Shown: one piece after another, positions 17,334-26,713 of the stretch
Layout: every line of letters starts with the position of its first letter
Numbering within the stretch: the first letter of the stretch is position 1
Assembly (NCBI GenBank): GCA_017397655.1
Contig: JAFQIG010000039.1
Location: forward strand, 1-64,000
Reading direction: 5' to 3'
Source of the DNA: Clostridia bacterium
GTDB taxonomy: Bacteria > Bacillota > Clostridia > Oscillospirales > Acutalibacteraceae
DNA: 64,000 bases
The notes under the pieces: generated by a model
Database searches by the model: none
What the model saw: only the letters and a program-made list of their open reading frames with translations
Told to the model about the DNA's origin: nothing
Made by a program: the position numbers and the translations under genes

Positions 17334-20065
17334 TGTTTTCTGACATCTCCGCAACAGTTTTTGTACTTCTTGCCGCTTCCGCACGGACACGGATCGTTGG
17401 GACCTGTCTTTTTGCCGTTATTGCGGACTGTTCTGCCTTTTTCGCTTCCGTCGGAGGAGCCGCTGCTGGTTGTTACCTCGGTAGCAACCTGCTGACGCTT
17501 TGTTTCCTCTTCACTGCGTACACGGACTGTCAGCATCATGCGGACTGTCTGCTCACGGATGGATGTGTTCATCTCTTCAAACATATCGGAGCTGATCTCA
17601 CGGTATGCAACAACGGGATCGTGCTGACCGTATGCACGAAGTCCGATGCCACGGCGAAGCTCATCCATTTCGTCAATGTGCTCCATCCACATACTGTCAA
17701 CGTTACGAAGAAGGATCATTCTTTCAAGATTGCGCATAAGCTCGTCGCCGAACTCTTTTTCTCTTTCCTCATACAGATTGTGGCCACGCTCGCTCAGAAG
17801 CTCCCACGCTTCGTCACGGTCGAAGTTATCCTTGAAGTCATCTGCAGTTGTCAGCCAGCCGAGGAATTTTTCACGCATACCGCTGATGTTCCAGTCACCC
17901 TTCGGAAGTGCCTTCGGACAGTAGAAGTCAACCGCATCGGCAATACAGTCATCCATCATCTTGAGTATCTGGGGTTTGAGCTCCTTACCGTCAAGAACTT
18001 CGTTTCTCTGTGAATAGATAAGCGTTCTCTGACGGTTCATAACATCGTCATACTGAAGAACGTTCTTACGTACGGCATAGTTGCGTCCTTCGATGTTCTT
18101 CTGGGCACGCTCGATGGAGCTTGTAACAAGCTTTGCCTCGATAGGCATATCCTCAGGTGTTTTGAGTGTATTCATAACGCTCGTAAGTCTGTCACCGCCG
18201 AAGATTCTCATCAGATCATCGTCAAGTGACAGATAGAACTTTGACTCACCGGGGTCACCCTGACGGCCTGCACGTCCGCGAAGCTGGTTGTCGATACGTC
18301 TTGACTCGTGACGCTCTGTACCGATAATGAACAGACCGCCTGCCTTTCTGACGGCTTCCGCTTCGGGAGAGATTGCTTCTTCATATTTTTTCTTGAGAGA
18401 GGAGAACTCTTTTCTCGCATTTATGATATCCTCGTTATCCGTTTCGGCAAAGCCCGTTGCCTCGACAATAAGCTCTTCGGGATATGCCATACGGCGCATC
18501 TCTGCCTTTGCAAGGTATTCGGGGTTACCGCCAAGCAGTATGTCGGTACCACGGCCTGCCATGTTTGTGGCGATGGTGACGGAGCCCTCTTTACCTGCCT
18601 GAGCAACGATCTCGGCTTCCTTGTCGTGGAATTTTGCGTTAAGTACCTCGTGCTTGATGCCTCTGCGTTTGAGCATGGTGCTGAGGATTTCGGATTTTTC
18701 AATCGAAACTGTACCGACAAGCACGGGCTGTCCCTTTTCGTGACAGGCAAGAATCTGCTCGATCACGGCATTGTACTTTGCCTGCTCAGTCTTATAAACA
18801 ACGTCGGGGTGATCGTGACGGATCATCGGACGGTTTGTCGGAATTTCGATAACGTCAAGCTCGTAAATCTGCTGGAATTCGTCACTTTCGGTCATGGCTG
18901 TACCTGTCATACCTGAAAGCTTTTTATAAAGACGGAAGTAATTCTGGAATGTGATCGTGGCAAGAGTCTTGCTTTCGTGCTCAACCTTGACGCCTTCTTT
19001 TGCCTCAATAGCCTGATGCAAGCCCTCGTTGTAACGTCTGCCGAGCATAATACGTCCCGTGAACTCGTCAACAATCAGAACCTCGCCGTCCTTGACGACA
19101 TAGTCAACGTCACGGCGCATAACACCGTTAGCCTTGATAGCCTGATTGATATGATGCTGAATCGTGATATTCTCGGCATCCATAAGATTTTCGATACCGA
19201 AGAATTTTTCAGCCTTTGCAACACCCGATTTTGTAAGAGTTGCCGTACGTGCTTTTTCGTCAACGATGTAGTCGCTGTCCGTGATATCCTCGGCATTCTC
19301 CTTGGAATCGATCTCTTTTACCTTTGACATGGAAAGCGTGCGTGCAAAGGTGTTTGCCTGCTTGTAAAGATCGGTAGAACGGTCACCTCTGCCCGAAATA
19401 ATAAGCGGAGTTCTTGCTTCGTCGATAAGGATAGAGTCAACCTCGTCAACTACTGCAAAGTTGTGACCGCGCTGAACCTTCTGCTCCTTGTAGGGAACCA
19501 TATTGTCACGAAGATAGTCAAAGCCCATTTCGTTGTTTGTGCCGTATGTGATGTCGGCATTATAGGCTTCTTTTCTTTCTTCATTTGTAAGATTATGAAC
19601 GATAAGACCGACGGAAAGACCCATAAAGCGGTAGACCTTTCCCATCCATTCCGAGTCACGGCGAGCAAGATAATCGTTGACCGTAACGATATGAACACCG
19701 TTGCCCGAAAGAGCATTAAGGTATGCGGGAAGCGTTGCAACAAGAGTTTTACCTTCACCTGTACGCATCTCAGCGATACGTCCCTGATGAAGAATGATAC
19801 CGCCGATGATCTGTACGGGGAAGTGCTTCATATTAAGAACTCTCCACGAAGCCTCACGGCAAGCGGCAAATGCTTCGGGCAGAATGTCGTCAAGAGTTTC
19901 TCCCGCAGAGAGACGTGATTTGAACTCGGCAGTTTTTGCCTGGAGCTGTTCATCCGTAAGTGCGGCATACTCCGCTTCAAGCGAAAGAACCTTTTTCTGG
20001 ATGGGAAGAACACGTTTGACTTCCTTTGTGGAGTAATCTCCGAACAGTTTCTTTAAAAGACCCAT
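17330..20065 (-). CDS. Protein translocase ATPase SecA
   Basis: A 911-residue motor that pushes unfolded preproteins through SecYEG. Walker A is MRTGEGKT near 100-107 and the DEAD-type motif is [15 protein letters not shown]. Preprotein cross-linking and helical scaffold regions follow, with motif [15 protein letters not shown]. The C-terminus has the zinc-binding SecB/lipid-contact motif [14 protein letters not shown]. It begins the transcription unit that continues into the HAD gene, mfd, the lipoprotein and the nitroreductase. GAGGTG precedes its ATG. Confidence 0.98.
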   Translation of the reverse strand: MGLLKKLFGDYSTKEVKRVLPIQKKVLSLEAEYAALTDEQLQAKTAEFKSRLSAGETLDDILPEAFAACREASWRVLNMKHFPVQIIGGIILHQGRIAEMRTGEGKTLVATLPAYLNALSGNGVHIVTVNDYLARRDSEWMGKVYRFMGLSVGLIVHNLTNEERKEAYNADITYGTNNEMGFDYLRDNMVPYKEQKVQRGHNFAVVDEVDSILIDEARTPLIISGRGDRSTDLYKQANTFARTLSMSKVKEIDSKENAEDITDSDYIVDEKARTATLTKSGVAKAEKFFGIENLMDAENITIQHHINQAIKANGVMRRDVDYVVKDGEVLIVDEFTGRIMLGRRYNEGLHQAIEAKEGVKVEHESKTLATITFQNYFRLYKKLSGMTGTAMTESDEFQQIYELDVIEIPTNRPMIRHDHPDVVYKTEQAKYNAVIEQILACHEKGQPVLVGTVSIEKSEILSTMLKRRGIKHEVLNAKFHDKEAEIVAQAGKEGSVTIATNMAGRGTDILLGGNPEYLAKAEMRRMAYPEELIVEATGFAETDNEDIINARKEFSSLKKKYEEAISPEAEAVRKAGGLFIIGTERHESRRIDNQLRGRAGRQGDPGESKFYLSLDDDLMRIFGGDRLTSVMNTLKTPEDMPIEAKLVTSSIERAQKNIEGRNYAVRKNVLQYDDVMNRQRTLIYSQRNEVLDGKELKPQILKMMDDCIADAVDFYCPKALPKGDWNISGMREKFLGWLTTADDFKDNFDRDEAWELLSERGHNLYEEREKEFGDELMRNLERMILLRNVDSMWMEHIDEMDELRRGIGLRAYGQHDPVVAYREISSDMFEEMNTSIREQTVRMMLTVRVRSEEETKRQQVATEVTTSSGSSDGSEKGRTVRNNGKKTGPNDPCPCGSGKKYKNCCGDVRKQ

Positions 20066-20089
20066 TATGTGTCACCTCAAATAATGTAA

Positions 20090-20118
20090 TTGAAAAAATT
20101 TGTAATATATGTTACAAT
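20090..20118 (+). promoter_or_regulatory. Promoter of the dCMP deaminase gene
   Basis: TTGAAA (20090-20095), 17-base spacer, TACAAT (20113-20118), followed by AAGGAGAG before the ATG. It lies in the 84-base divergent gap shared with secA. Confidence 0.65.
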
Positions 20119-20149
20119 CCGATTAATAAACATAAGGAGAGCTTGAATT

Positions 20150-20647
20150 ATGTCGAAAAGAACGGATTATATTTCGTGGGACGAATATTTTATGGGGATT
20201 GCAATGCTTTCCGCATACAGAAGCAAGGATCCCAATACACGAGTCGGCGCCTGCATAGTCAATGATTCAAACAAGATTATGTCGGTAGGCTACAACGGAT
20301 TCCCGATAGGCTGTAATGATGACGAGTTCCCGTGGGACAGAGAGGGCGATCCGTACGATACCAAATATCATTATGTATGCCACGCCGAGCTTAACGCCAT
20401 TCTGAATAACGAGGGAGCAAGCCTTAAAGGATGCAAGATTTATGTTGCGCTGTTCCCGTGCAACGAGTGCGCAAAGGCTATCATCCAGAGCGGAATAAAA
20501 GAGGTTATTTACATCTCCGACAAGTATGCCGATACAGCCGCTACAAGAGCGTCAAAAAGAATGTTCGATGCCGCAGGTGTAAAGTATACTCAGCTTGAAA
20601 TAAATACCAAGGAGCTGACGATCGATTTCAGATCGGAAAACATCTGA
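20150..20647 (+). CDS. dCMP deaminase
   Basis: A 165-residue zinc-dependent cytidine deaminase-fold enzyme converting dCMP to dUMP, the precursor for thymidylate. The zinc site is complete: HAE (His near 78, catalytic Glu near 80) and PCNEC (Cys near 104 and 107). The N-terminal YISWDEYFMGIAMLSAYRSKD and GYNGFPIGC are typical of dCMP deaminases of the ComEB/Dctd type rather than tRNA or riboflavin deaminases. It is transcribed divergently from secA and converges with the next gene, the two stop codons being adjacent. Confidence 0.92.
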   Translation: MSKRTDYISWDEYFMGIAMLSAYRSKDPNTRVGACIVNDSNKIMSVGYNGFPIGCNDDEFPWDREGDPYDTKYHYVCHAELNAILNNEGASLKGCKIYVALFPCNECAKAIIQSGIKEVIYISDKYADTAATRASKRMFDAAGVKYTQLEINTKELTIDFRSENI

Positions 20648-21934
20648 TCAGAAGCTCCATACAAGAGTCTCGTATTCACTCATACCGTTCCCTGAAACGG
20701 TCATAAAGGAGTTATCCGAAAGCCACATTATCTGACTGCACGTGTTTGTGAAAAGCTTTTCCTCCGTGATAAGCCTTCCCGTACCTGTCGAAAGATCAAA
20801 AAGGACTGCCGATTGCGGTGCCGTGTTGAAAAGAACGACAAGCTTTGTTCCGTCCTTTGAAACACTCATAAATTCGGGATATGCGACACTTCCCTTAAAA
20901 GCTTTGAGATCCGCCTTGTTTTCATCCGTAGAAATGCGCTTGAGAACAAGGTTGTTTTTATTGAAAATATAATCACCGCAGAAAAGATAGTCGTTGACAG
21001 ATCCCGAATATGCGCTGATTCTCGTTTCCGTACCGTCGGGAGTCATTGAGAAAATGCCGAAACCGCCCTCTGCCTCCTTTGCATAATACAGCTTGCCGTC
21101 AAGAGTGTTAAGATAGTTTTCATAAAGACCCGATGACTTCCACGTGGGCTTTGTCTTTGTATTGCCTTCGATAAAAATCAGGTCGGCACTCGTGGAATCA
21201 AGCAGATAATTTCTGCCCGAAAGATAAAGTTTGTCAAGCGAAAAATCAATCAAAGCGTCATTAAGCTGTGCCCAGTCGCTGCGGAATCTGCCGAAGCGGT
21301 CGATCGTTCTGCCGTTATCGCTTGTCAGCTTTGTCAGCTTGCCCGATGCTATGTCAAGTCCGAACGCTTCGGAGTATGTTTTGTCATTGAGCGCAAAGTC
21401 AGCCGCATCAAAGTCGATCATAAGTATGTGCTTGTCACTTCCGTAGCCTTCGGGCATATTGGCAATGCGGAAAAAAGCATAGTCGAACAGACGTACATCC
21501 TCAGAGCATATCGAGGTTGTGAACAGTCCGTAGCCTGTTACTACACCGTTCCTTTCAATGTAATGAACGGTTGCCGGGATCTCCTGATGACTGCATTCGG
21601 CACGCACGTCAACAGTCTGTACATCGGAAATGGCGGAAAGTGCGCCGCCTCTGTTTTCATAAAAAGTGAAATATCCGTTTGATTGGATGTTGAGAAAAAC
21701 GTTGTCAATGTCTGTTGTGAGCATCGGTCCGCCGTAGGTATTGCGTGTTGTTACGGCGCTGTCCGCAGAGAGTGCCTCGACCGTGTTTTCGGTTACCGTT
21801 TCCTCAGCTGTCGGTTCTTTTTTATTAAGCGTTGTGCTGTACAGCGCAATACAAACCGAAAGTGCGGCAAAAATCGCAGTTACCGTTGCTATATAGTAAG
21901 GCATTTTATTCTTCTTTTTTTTCTTTTTAGCCAT
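20648..21934 (-). CDS. Membrane-anchored extracellular protein of unknown function, beta-propeller-like
   Basis: A 428-residue protein that I do not recognise as a named family. A lysine-rich N-terminus (AKKKKKKNK) precedes one transmembrane segment (about 13-31), giving a type II topology with a large outer domain. After a Thr/Glu-rich linker, the remainder has repeated short beta motifs (DGKLYYAKE, DGTETRIS, DGTKLVVLF), suggesting a DUF5050- or TolB-like propeller. GTGR and SDNSF motifs near the end fit the last blades. No catalytic residues are evident. It overlaps no neighbour and converges with the dCMP deaminase gene. Confidence 0.7.
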   Translation of the reverse strand: MAKKKKKKNKMPYYIATVTAIFAALSVCIALYSTTLNKKEPTAEETVTENTVEALSADSAVTTRNTYGGPMLTTDIDNVFLNIQSNGYFTFYENRGGALSAISDVQTVDVRAECSHQEIPATVHYIERNGVVTGYGLFTTSICSEDVRLFDYAFFRIANMPEGYGSDKHILMIDFDAADFALNDKTYSEAFGLDIASGKLTKLTSDNGRTIDRFGRFRSDWAQLNDALIDFSLDKLYLSGRNYLLDSTSADLIFIEGNTKTKPTWKSSGLYENYLNTLDGKLYYAKEAEGGFGIFSMTPDGTETRISAYSGSVNDYLFCGDYIFNKNNLVLKRISTDENKADLKAFKGSVAYPEFMSVSKDGTKLVVLFNTAPQSAVLFDLSTGTGRLITEEKLFTNTCSQIMWLSDNSFMTVSGNGMSEYETLVWSF

Positions 21935-22094
21935 GTAATCGTCATTCCTTTACCAAAGGTTAGAATTAACATTTATTATAGCATAAATATTTTATTATTT
22001 CCACAAAATTTTATAAATTTTAAAATTGTTTACAATTAATAAGAAAAAATAACAAAAACAGCTCAAAAGTTTTCGGGTTATAACAGCAAAACTA

Positions 22095-22123
22095 TTGACC
22101 GGAAACGGTTCGGGTGATACTAT
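22095..22123 (+). promoter_or_regulatory. Promoter of the leucine-rich repeat gene, with an inverted repeat at the -35
   Basis: TTGACC (22095-22100), 17-base spacer, TACTAT (22118-22123). The -35 overlaps the inverted repeat ACCGGAAACGGT, a possible operator. Confidence 0.55.
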
Positions 22124-22142
22124 TTTATAAAGGGGGATTGCT

Positions 22143-23492
22143 ATGAGAAAGATCATTTCCGTTTTTATGAGTCTTGTTTTTGTTATGCTGACAGCAACGG
22201 TCGTCACGGCTGCGGATAAGGTGGAGGCTGCGTGGTCAATCGAGGGCGATTATTACTATTCGGTCAAAAACGGCGAAGCGACAATAGAAAGCTACTACGG
22301 AAGCGGCACGGGACATATCGCCGTTCCGCAGACTTTGGGCGGATATCCCGTTACAGGTCTTGCATCGACATTGTTTTATTATGAAACCGGGCTTACGGGA
22401 GTGACGCTTCCCGATACAATCAGAAGCATCGGTTCATATGCATTTTACGGTACACGATACTATAATGACAGAGCAAACTGGACGGGCGAGCTTTTGTATA
22501 TTGACGAATACCTTGTTGACAGCGGAACGCTTCTCGGAAATATCAGAATCAAGGACGGTACACGTGTTATAGCCGACAGCGTTCTTGAAGGCAAGGATAT
22601 GAAGGAGCTGTATATTCCGCAAAGCGTGGAAAACCTCGGTGAGGGCGCATTGATCGATTGCGAAAAGCTTCAGAAAATCACCGTTCACGAGGATAATCCT
22701 TACTTTGCTTCCGACGAAAACGGAATTCTGTACAACAAGGACAAATCAGAATTGATGGCAGTTCCGCAAAAGGCGGATATCGGCGAAATCGTTTTGCCTG
22801 AAAGTGTAAAGAGCATTGCTCCCTATGCGTTTGCCGATACATCACTTACACAGATCACTCTTCCCGACGAACTTGAAGAAATAGGCGAAGCCGCATTCCG
22901 GAATACAGGCATCAATCATATAATTATCCCGAAGGCTATCGACCGTTTGGAGGATTATACCTTTGACGGCTGTAAGAAAATGAGATACATCACCTTCTGC
23001 GGTAAAGTAAATTATATCGGTTACTACGCACTCGGCGGATGTGAGAATCTTCGTTTCGTCTTTTTTGAAGGTTACCATTACGGCGAAAAGATTGATATCT
23101 TTAACGGTAACGAAGCGTGGGATAAAGCGTCTCAAAGATACGGATTTGATGACGGTATTGCCATTGATGCACCGCAGATTGACACTCTTGTGTACGGAGA
23201 TAAATTGGTTCTTGATATAATCAAGGCAAGAAACTTTGACGAAAGTGCAACGCTTGTCTGGGGCAAGAGCGAAGAAGTTGAGCTTGAAATAAGCGAGGAC
23301 GGAACGCATTGCGTTGCAACGCCGAGCATCAAAGGTAACAGAAAAAGATATGTGTCCATAGAATGTGTAGCCCAAAAGGAGGATTCCGTAATACACGGTG
23401 ACGACATATCTCTGACCGTTGACTGCAGATGGTATCAGAAGATTTTTGCATTTTTCAGAATGATTTTCGGACTGATCATAGTATACAGTTAA
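22143..23492 (+). CDS. Exported leucine-rich repeat protein (BspA/LRR_5 type)
   Basis: A 449-residue protein with a cleavable signal peptide (about 1-23, ending TAA). From residue 50 to about 290 it has repeats of the BspA/LRR_5 pattern, for example GVTLPDTIRSIGSYAFYG, QITLPDELEEIGEAAF and IIPKAIDRLEDYTF. A beta-rich domain follows, and the C-terminus ends with a hydrophobic stretch (IFAFFRMIFGLIIVYS) that may anchor the protein. Such proteins bind host or bacterial surface molecules. An internal segment (NKDKSELMAVPQKADIGEIVLP) fits the same repeat class. GGGGGA precedes the ATG. Confidence 0.82.
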   Translation: MRKIISVFMSLVFVMLTATVVTAADKVEAAWSIEGDYYYSVKNGEATIESYYGSGTGHIAVPQTLGGYPVTGLASTLFYYETGLTGVTLPDTIRSIGSYAFYGTRYYNDRANWTGELLYIDEYLVDSGTLLGNIRIKDGTRVIADSVLEGKDMKELYIPQSVENLGEGALIDCEKLQKITVHEDNPYFASDENGILYNKDKSELMAVPQKADIGEIVLPESVKSIAPYAFADTSLTQITLPDELEEIGEAAFRNTGINHIIIPKAIDRLEDYTFDGCKKMRYITFCGKVNYIGYYALGGCENLRFVFFEGYHYGEKIDIFNGNEAWDKASQRYGFDDGIAIDAPQIDTLVYGDKLVLDIIKARNFDESATLVWGKSEEVELEISEDGTHCVATPSIKGNRKRYVSIECVAQKEDSVIHGDDISLTVDCRWYQKIFAFFRMIFGLIIVYS

Positions 23493-23497
23493 AAACT

Positions 23498-23534
23498 GCC
23501 GTTCATGGACGTAAAAATCCTTGAACGGCTTTTT
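23498..23534 (+). terminator. Terminator of the leucine-rich repeat gene
   Basis: Stem GCCGTTCA / TGAACGGC followed by TTTTTG, 6 bases past the stop codon. Confidence 0.75.
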
Positions 23535-23542
23535 GCTGATTT

Positions 23543-24088
23543 TTAAAGCAGATTTTCATCATATACGGCTCTCACACCGCCGATGAATTTCGGTCGTGTA
23601 CGTGCGGCAATAACAAGAGCGTTGCCGATTTTGTTATTTTGGAGTCTCAGCGGAACGGCAACCTTTTTAAGGTGCATTCCGATAAGCGTAAAGCCTATGT
23701 CAATGCCTGCATCGGCTTTGATCTCTTCAACGGCAACGGGATCCGAAAACGCATTGTAAGCCGCCGTTCCGAGTGAACCGCCTGCCTTCGGCTGAGGAAC
23801 GACATTGACGTATTCGGAAAACGGAACAGCCTCACGCTCCGTTATGACGGCACGGTTAAGATGCTCACAGCACTGAATCGCAAGATAAATTCCGTTTTGC
23901 GAAGTGTAATCGTGCAGTGCCGAAAAAATCTCTTTTGCGGTTTCGGGACTTGAAGCAGTTCCGATGGAAGAGCCGATAACCTCGCTTGTCGAGCATCCGA
24001 CAATAACGATATTTCCTTTTTTGAGCTTTGCTTTTTCACAAAGCTCCTTTATGGTTTCGTATGCCTGATTGTAGATTTTGTTTTCCAT
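23543..24088 (-). CDS. UPF0340 / TIGR01440 family protein
   Basis: A 181-residue protein of the conserved YwlG-type family, whose biochemical role is not established. NIVIVGCSTSEVIGSSIGTASSPE near the N-terminus and CEHLNRAVITERE in the middle are family signatures. The C-terminus has AIDIGFTLIGMHLKKVAVPLR-like sequence. The ATG at 24088 is preferred because AGGTG lies 6 bases upstream and the family starts here; an upstream in-frame ATG adds 18 residues without support. It is monocistronic and converges with the leucine-rich repeat gene. Confidence 0.82.
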   Translation of the reverse strand: MENKIYNQAYETIKELCEKAKLKKGNIVIVGCSTSEVIGSSIGTASSPETAKEIFSALHDYTSQNGIYLAIQCCEHLNRAVITEREAVPFSEYVNVVPQPKAGGSLGTAAYNAFSDPVAVEEIKADAGIDIGFTLIGMHLKKVAVPLRLQNNKIGNALVIAARTRPKFIGGVRAVYDENLL

Positions 24089-24219
24089 ATTTATCACCTG
24101 TTTTATTATATCACCCGTGTCAATAGCAGTTTTTTGACGCAAAAACAGGTTTTTTTAAATAAAAAATTATATGAATTTCTGTGAATAATAACGATAAAAA
24201 GAAAAATCAAAATTTTTGA

Positions 24220-24248
24220 TTGAAATGTTTATACAGTTATGATATACT
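24220..24248 (+). promoter_or_regulatory. Promoter of the EF-G-like gene
   Basis: TTGAAA (24220-24225), 17-base spacer, TATACT (24243-24248). The transcript would carry a leader of about 75 bases before the TTG start. Confidence 0.65.
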
Positions 24249-24331
24249 TCAATGGTATAGATAAAATGCAATGTTTTATTTTTAATCGTAATTCGTCTTT
24301 CACGGCGAAACAAAATAAGGAGGAAACATTT

Positions 24332-26382
24332 TTGAAGGCTTACAACGCAAAAAACATCAGAAACATCGCTGTTGCCGGTCATGGCGGCAAGGGTAAAACA
24401 ACACTCGCAGAAGCCATGCTTTATCTCGGAAAAGCAACAGACAGACTCGGCAAAGTTGCTGACGGCAACACCGTACTTGACTTTGACGCAGAGGAAAAGA
24501 AGCGCAAGACTTCCGTGTCTACAGCAATAGCTCCCCTTGAATGGAAAAACAATAAAGTTAACATTCTTGACACTCCCGGTCTTTTTGACTTTGCAGGCGG
24601 ACTCAGCGAAGGTATCCGTGCCGCAGAATCCGTTCTTATCGTAACAGGCGCAGGCTCCGGCTATGACGTCGGTGCAGAGAAGGCTTACAAGGCAGCTAAC
24701 GAAAGAGGTATCGCAAAGTTCTTTGCAATCACCCGCTGTGATGCTGAAAACACAGACTTCTACAAGACATTCGATGCTATCGCAGAGGAAATCGGCGAAA
24801 CAAAGTTCTGCCCCATGGTAGTTCCCTATATGGAAAACGACGCTGTTGCCGCTTATGTCAACATCGTTACAGGCAAAGCTTATTCTTACAAGGGCGGCAA
24901 GGCTACAGAGATCCCCATGCCCTCCGATGACAATATCGAAAGAATGACTGCTCTCTTCTCCGAGAACATTGCCGCTTTCGACGAAGCTCTTCTTGACAAG
25001 TTCTTTGAAGGCGAAGCTTTCACTGCTGACGAAATCAAGAATGCCGTTCTTGAGCCCATCGCTAACGGCGAGCTTTATCCCGTATTTGCTTGCTCGGGTC
25101 TCAACACAGACGGTGTTGATCTTCTTCTTGACGGTATCGTTGAGTTTGCTCCCTCTGCTGCCGATAAGGCAGGCGAAGGCGACATCGCTTGTGACGAAAA
25201 CGGCGAGCTTGCAGCTATCTGCTTCAAGACCGTTGCTGACCCGTTCGTAGGTAAGATGTCATTCTTCAAGGTCGTTTCAGGTAAGATCACACCTGACGTT
25301 CCCGCATACTGTGCACGTACAGGCGAGAGCGAACGTATGGGCAAGGTTATCACTGTCCGCGGCGGCAAGCAGGAAGATACCGCTGTTATCCCCGCAGGTG
25401 ATATCGGTGCTGTTACAAAGCTTTCCGGATTCAAGACAGGTGACACTCTCTGCTCTGCTAAGAACGTTGTAGAGCTCGCTCCCGTTAAGTTCCCGGCTCC
25501 CTGCCTTTCCATGGCTGTCAAGGTCCGCAAGAAGGGTGAGGAAGAAAAGGTTGCTTCCGGTCTTATCAGACTCGCTGAAGAAGATCTTACAATTTCTTTC
25601 AAGACAAATACAGAAACCAGAGAACAGGTTCTCTCCGGTCTCGGCGAACAGCATCTTGACGTTATCATCTCCAAGCTCAAGAGCAAGTTCGGCGTAGAGG
25701 TTGACCTTACCGTTCCCAAGGTTGCATACAGAGAAACTATCCGCAAGACAGTCGAAAAACAGGGTCGTCATAAGAAGCAGTCAGGCGGTCACGGTCAGTT
25801 CGGCGATGTTTACATCCGTTTCGAGCCGCTTGAGGGCGAGGATTTCGTATTCACATCCGACGAGGTTGTCGGCGGTGCTGTTCCCAAGAACTTCTTCCCC
25901 GCTGTTGAAAAGGGTCTTCGTGAGAGCATTGCAAAGGGCATGATCGCAGGCTATCCCATGGTCGGTATCAAGGCTGCTCTTACTTCGGTTCTTACCATCC
26001 CGTTGACTCCTCCGAAATGGCATTCAAGACTGCTGCTCAGATCGCTTTCAAGAACGCTATCCCCGAGGCAGCTCCCACAATCCTTGAACCCTACGGAACA
26101 CTCAAGGCTTATATGCCCGACGACAACGTTGGTGATATCATGGGCGACATCACAAAGCGCCGCGGCCGTGTTATGAACATGGGTCCCGCTGATGAACCCA
26201 AGATGCAGGAATTCGTAGCATCCGTTCCCATGGCAGAAATGGGCGACTTCGCTACGGTTCTCCGTTCCGTAACGGCAGGCAGAGGATACTTCTCACTTGA
26301 GTTCACTCATTATGAGGATGCTCCCAAGGATGTTCAGGATAAGGTTATCGAAGAAGCCAAGGCTGCTGCTGAAGAAGAATAA
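24332..26382 (+). CDS. Elongation factor G-like GTPase, interrupted by a one-base frameshift
   Basis: An EF-G family translational GTPase of about 683 residues if repaired. The start is a TTG 5 bases after AAGGAGGAAA. The P-loop is GHGGKGKT, G2 lies in KKRKTSVSTAI and G3 is DTPG, but G4 reads TRCD instead of NKxD. This marks it as a paralogue, not the housekeeping fusA product. Domains II to IV follow. Near 25984-25990 the frame breaks: the first frame reads KAALT and then garbage, while the -1 frame resumes GSYHPVDSSEMAF, the conserved EF-G domain IV sequence, and continues intact to the stop at 26382. One base appears missing. Codon use is like highly expressed genes, so an assembly error is as likely as a real pseudogene. 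Confidence 0.85.
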
Positions 26383-26397
26383 TTTAACAGTTTTTAT

Positions 26398-26455
26398 GAG
26401 GGAACCGAGAAATCGGTTCCCTCTGCTTGTCGAAAAAGTATTTTTTCGGCAAGCA
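26398..26455 (+). terminator. Tandem hairpins after the EF-G-like gene
   Basis: Stem GAGGGAACCGA / TCGGTTCCCTC with a GAAA loop, then a second stem CTTGTCGAAAAA / TTTTTTCGGCAAG. The T-tract is weak after the first hairpin. The remaining gap to 26713 is occupied by a MITE-like repeat and the uraA terminator. Confidence 0.55.
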
Positions 26456-26513
26456 GGGAGGCTTCGAGAAAGGTAACGGGATGGCGTGTTCTTTGCCCCG
26501 AAGCTGTACAAAG

Positions 26514-26670
26514 GTACTGCGAGTGGGCAAAAACACGACAAACGCACATAAATAATTACCAAAAGATTCTTCGGCTTCGCCTCAGAATGACACGATCGGT
26601 TTTCCTCTTACAAATTCCGATTGCTTTTTATAACAATGTGCGTGTTCCCGGTGCCTTTATCGACAGTCTG
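26514..26670 (-). repeat. MITE-like dispersed repeat, copy 2
   Basis: Inverted copy of the repeat at 8324-8490. On the - strand it begins CAGACTGTCGATAAAGG, shares the GGAACACGCACATT block and ends with TATGTGCGTTTGTCG and CGCAGTAC. The central part differs but again carries GTCATTCTGAGGCGAAG. It also abuts a terminator hairpin. Confidence 0.7.
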
Positions 26671-26704
26671 AAAAGCAAGTCTGCCTTTCGACAGACTTGC
26701 TTTT
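26671..26704 (-). terminator. Terminator of the uracil permease gene
   Basis: Stem AAAAGCAAGTCTG / CAGACTTGCTTTT with a short loop, 10 bases past the stop codon. On the - strand the 3' arm ends in GCTTTT, where the MITE-like repeat begins. Confidence 0.7.
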
Positions 26705-26713
26705 TTCATATCT

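Noticed and set aside
16719..17390. Longer start for the HAD hydrolase
   Set aside because: The extension lies within secA, is Arg/Lys-rich, and precedes the conserved motif I by about 24 residues, while the ATGA overlap at 17333 is typical of coupled genes.
25975..26030. Programmed ribosomal frameshift in the EF-G-like gene
   Set aside because: The shift point has no X-XXY-YYZ slippery heptamer, stimulatory hairpin or internal Shine-Dalgarno. A lost base explains it more simply.
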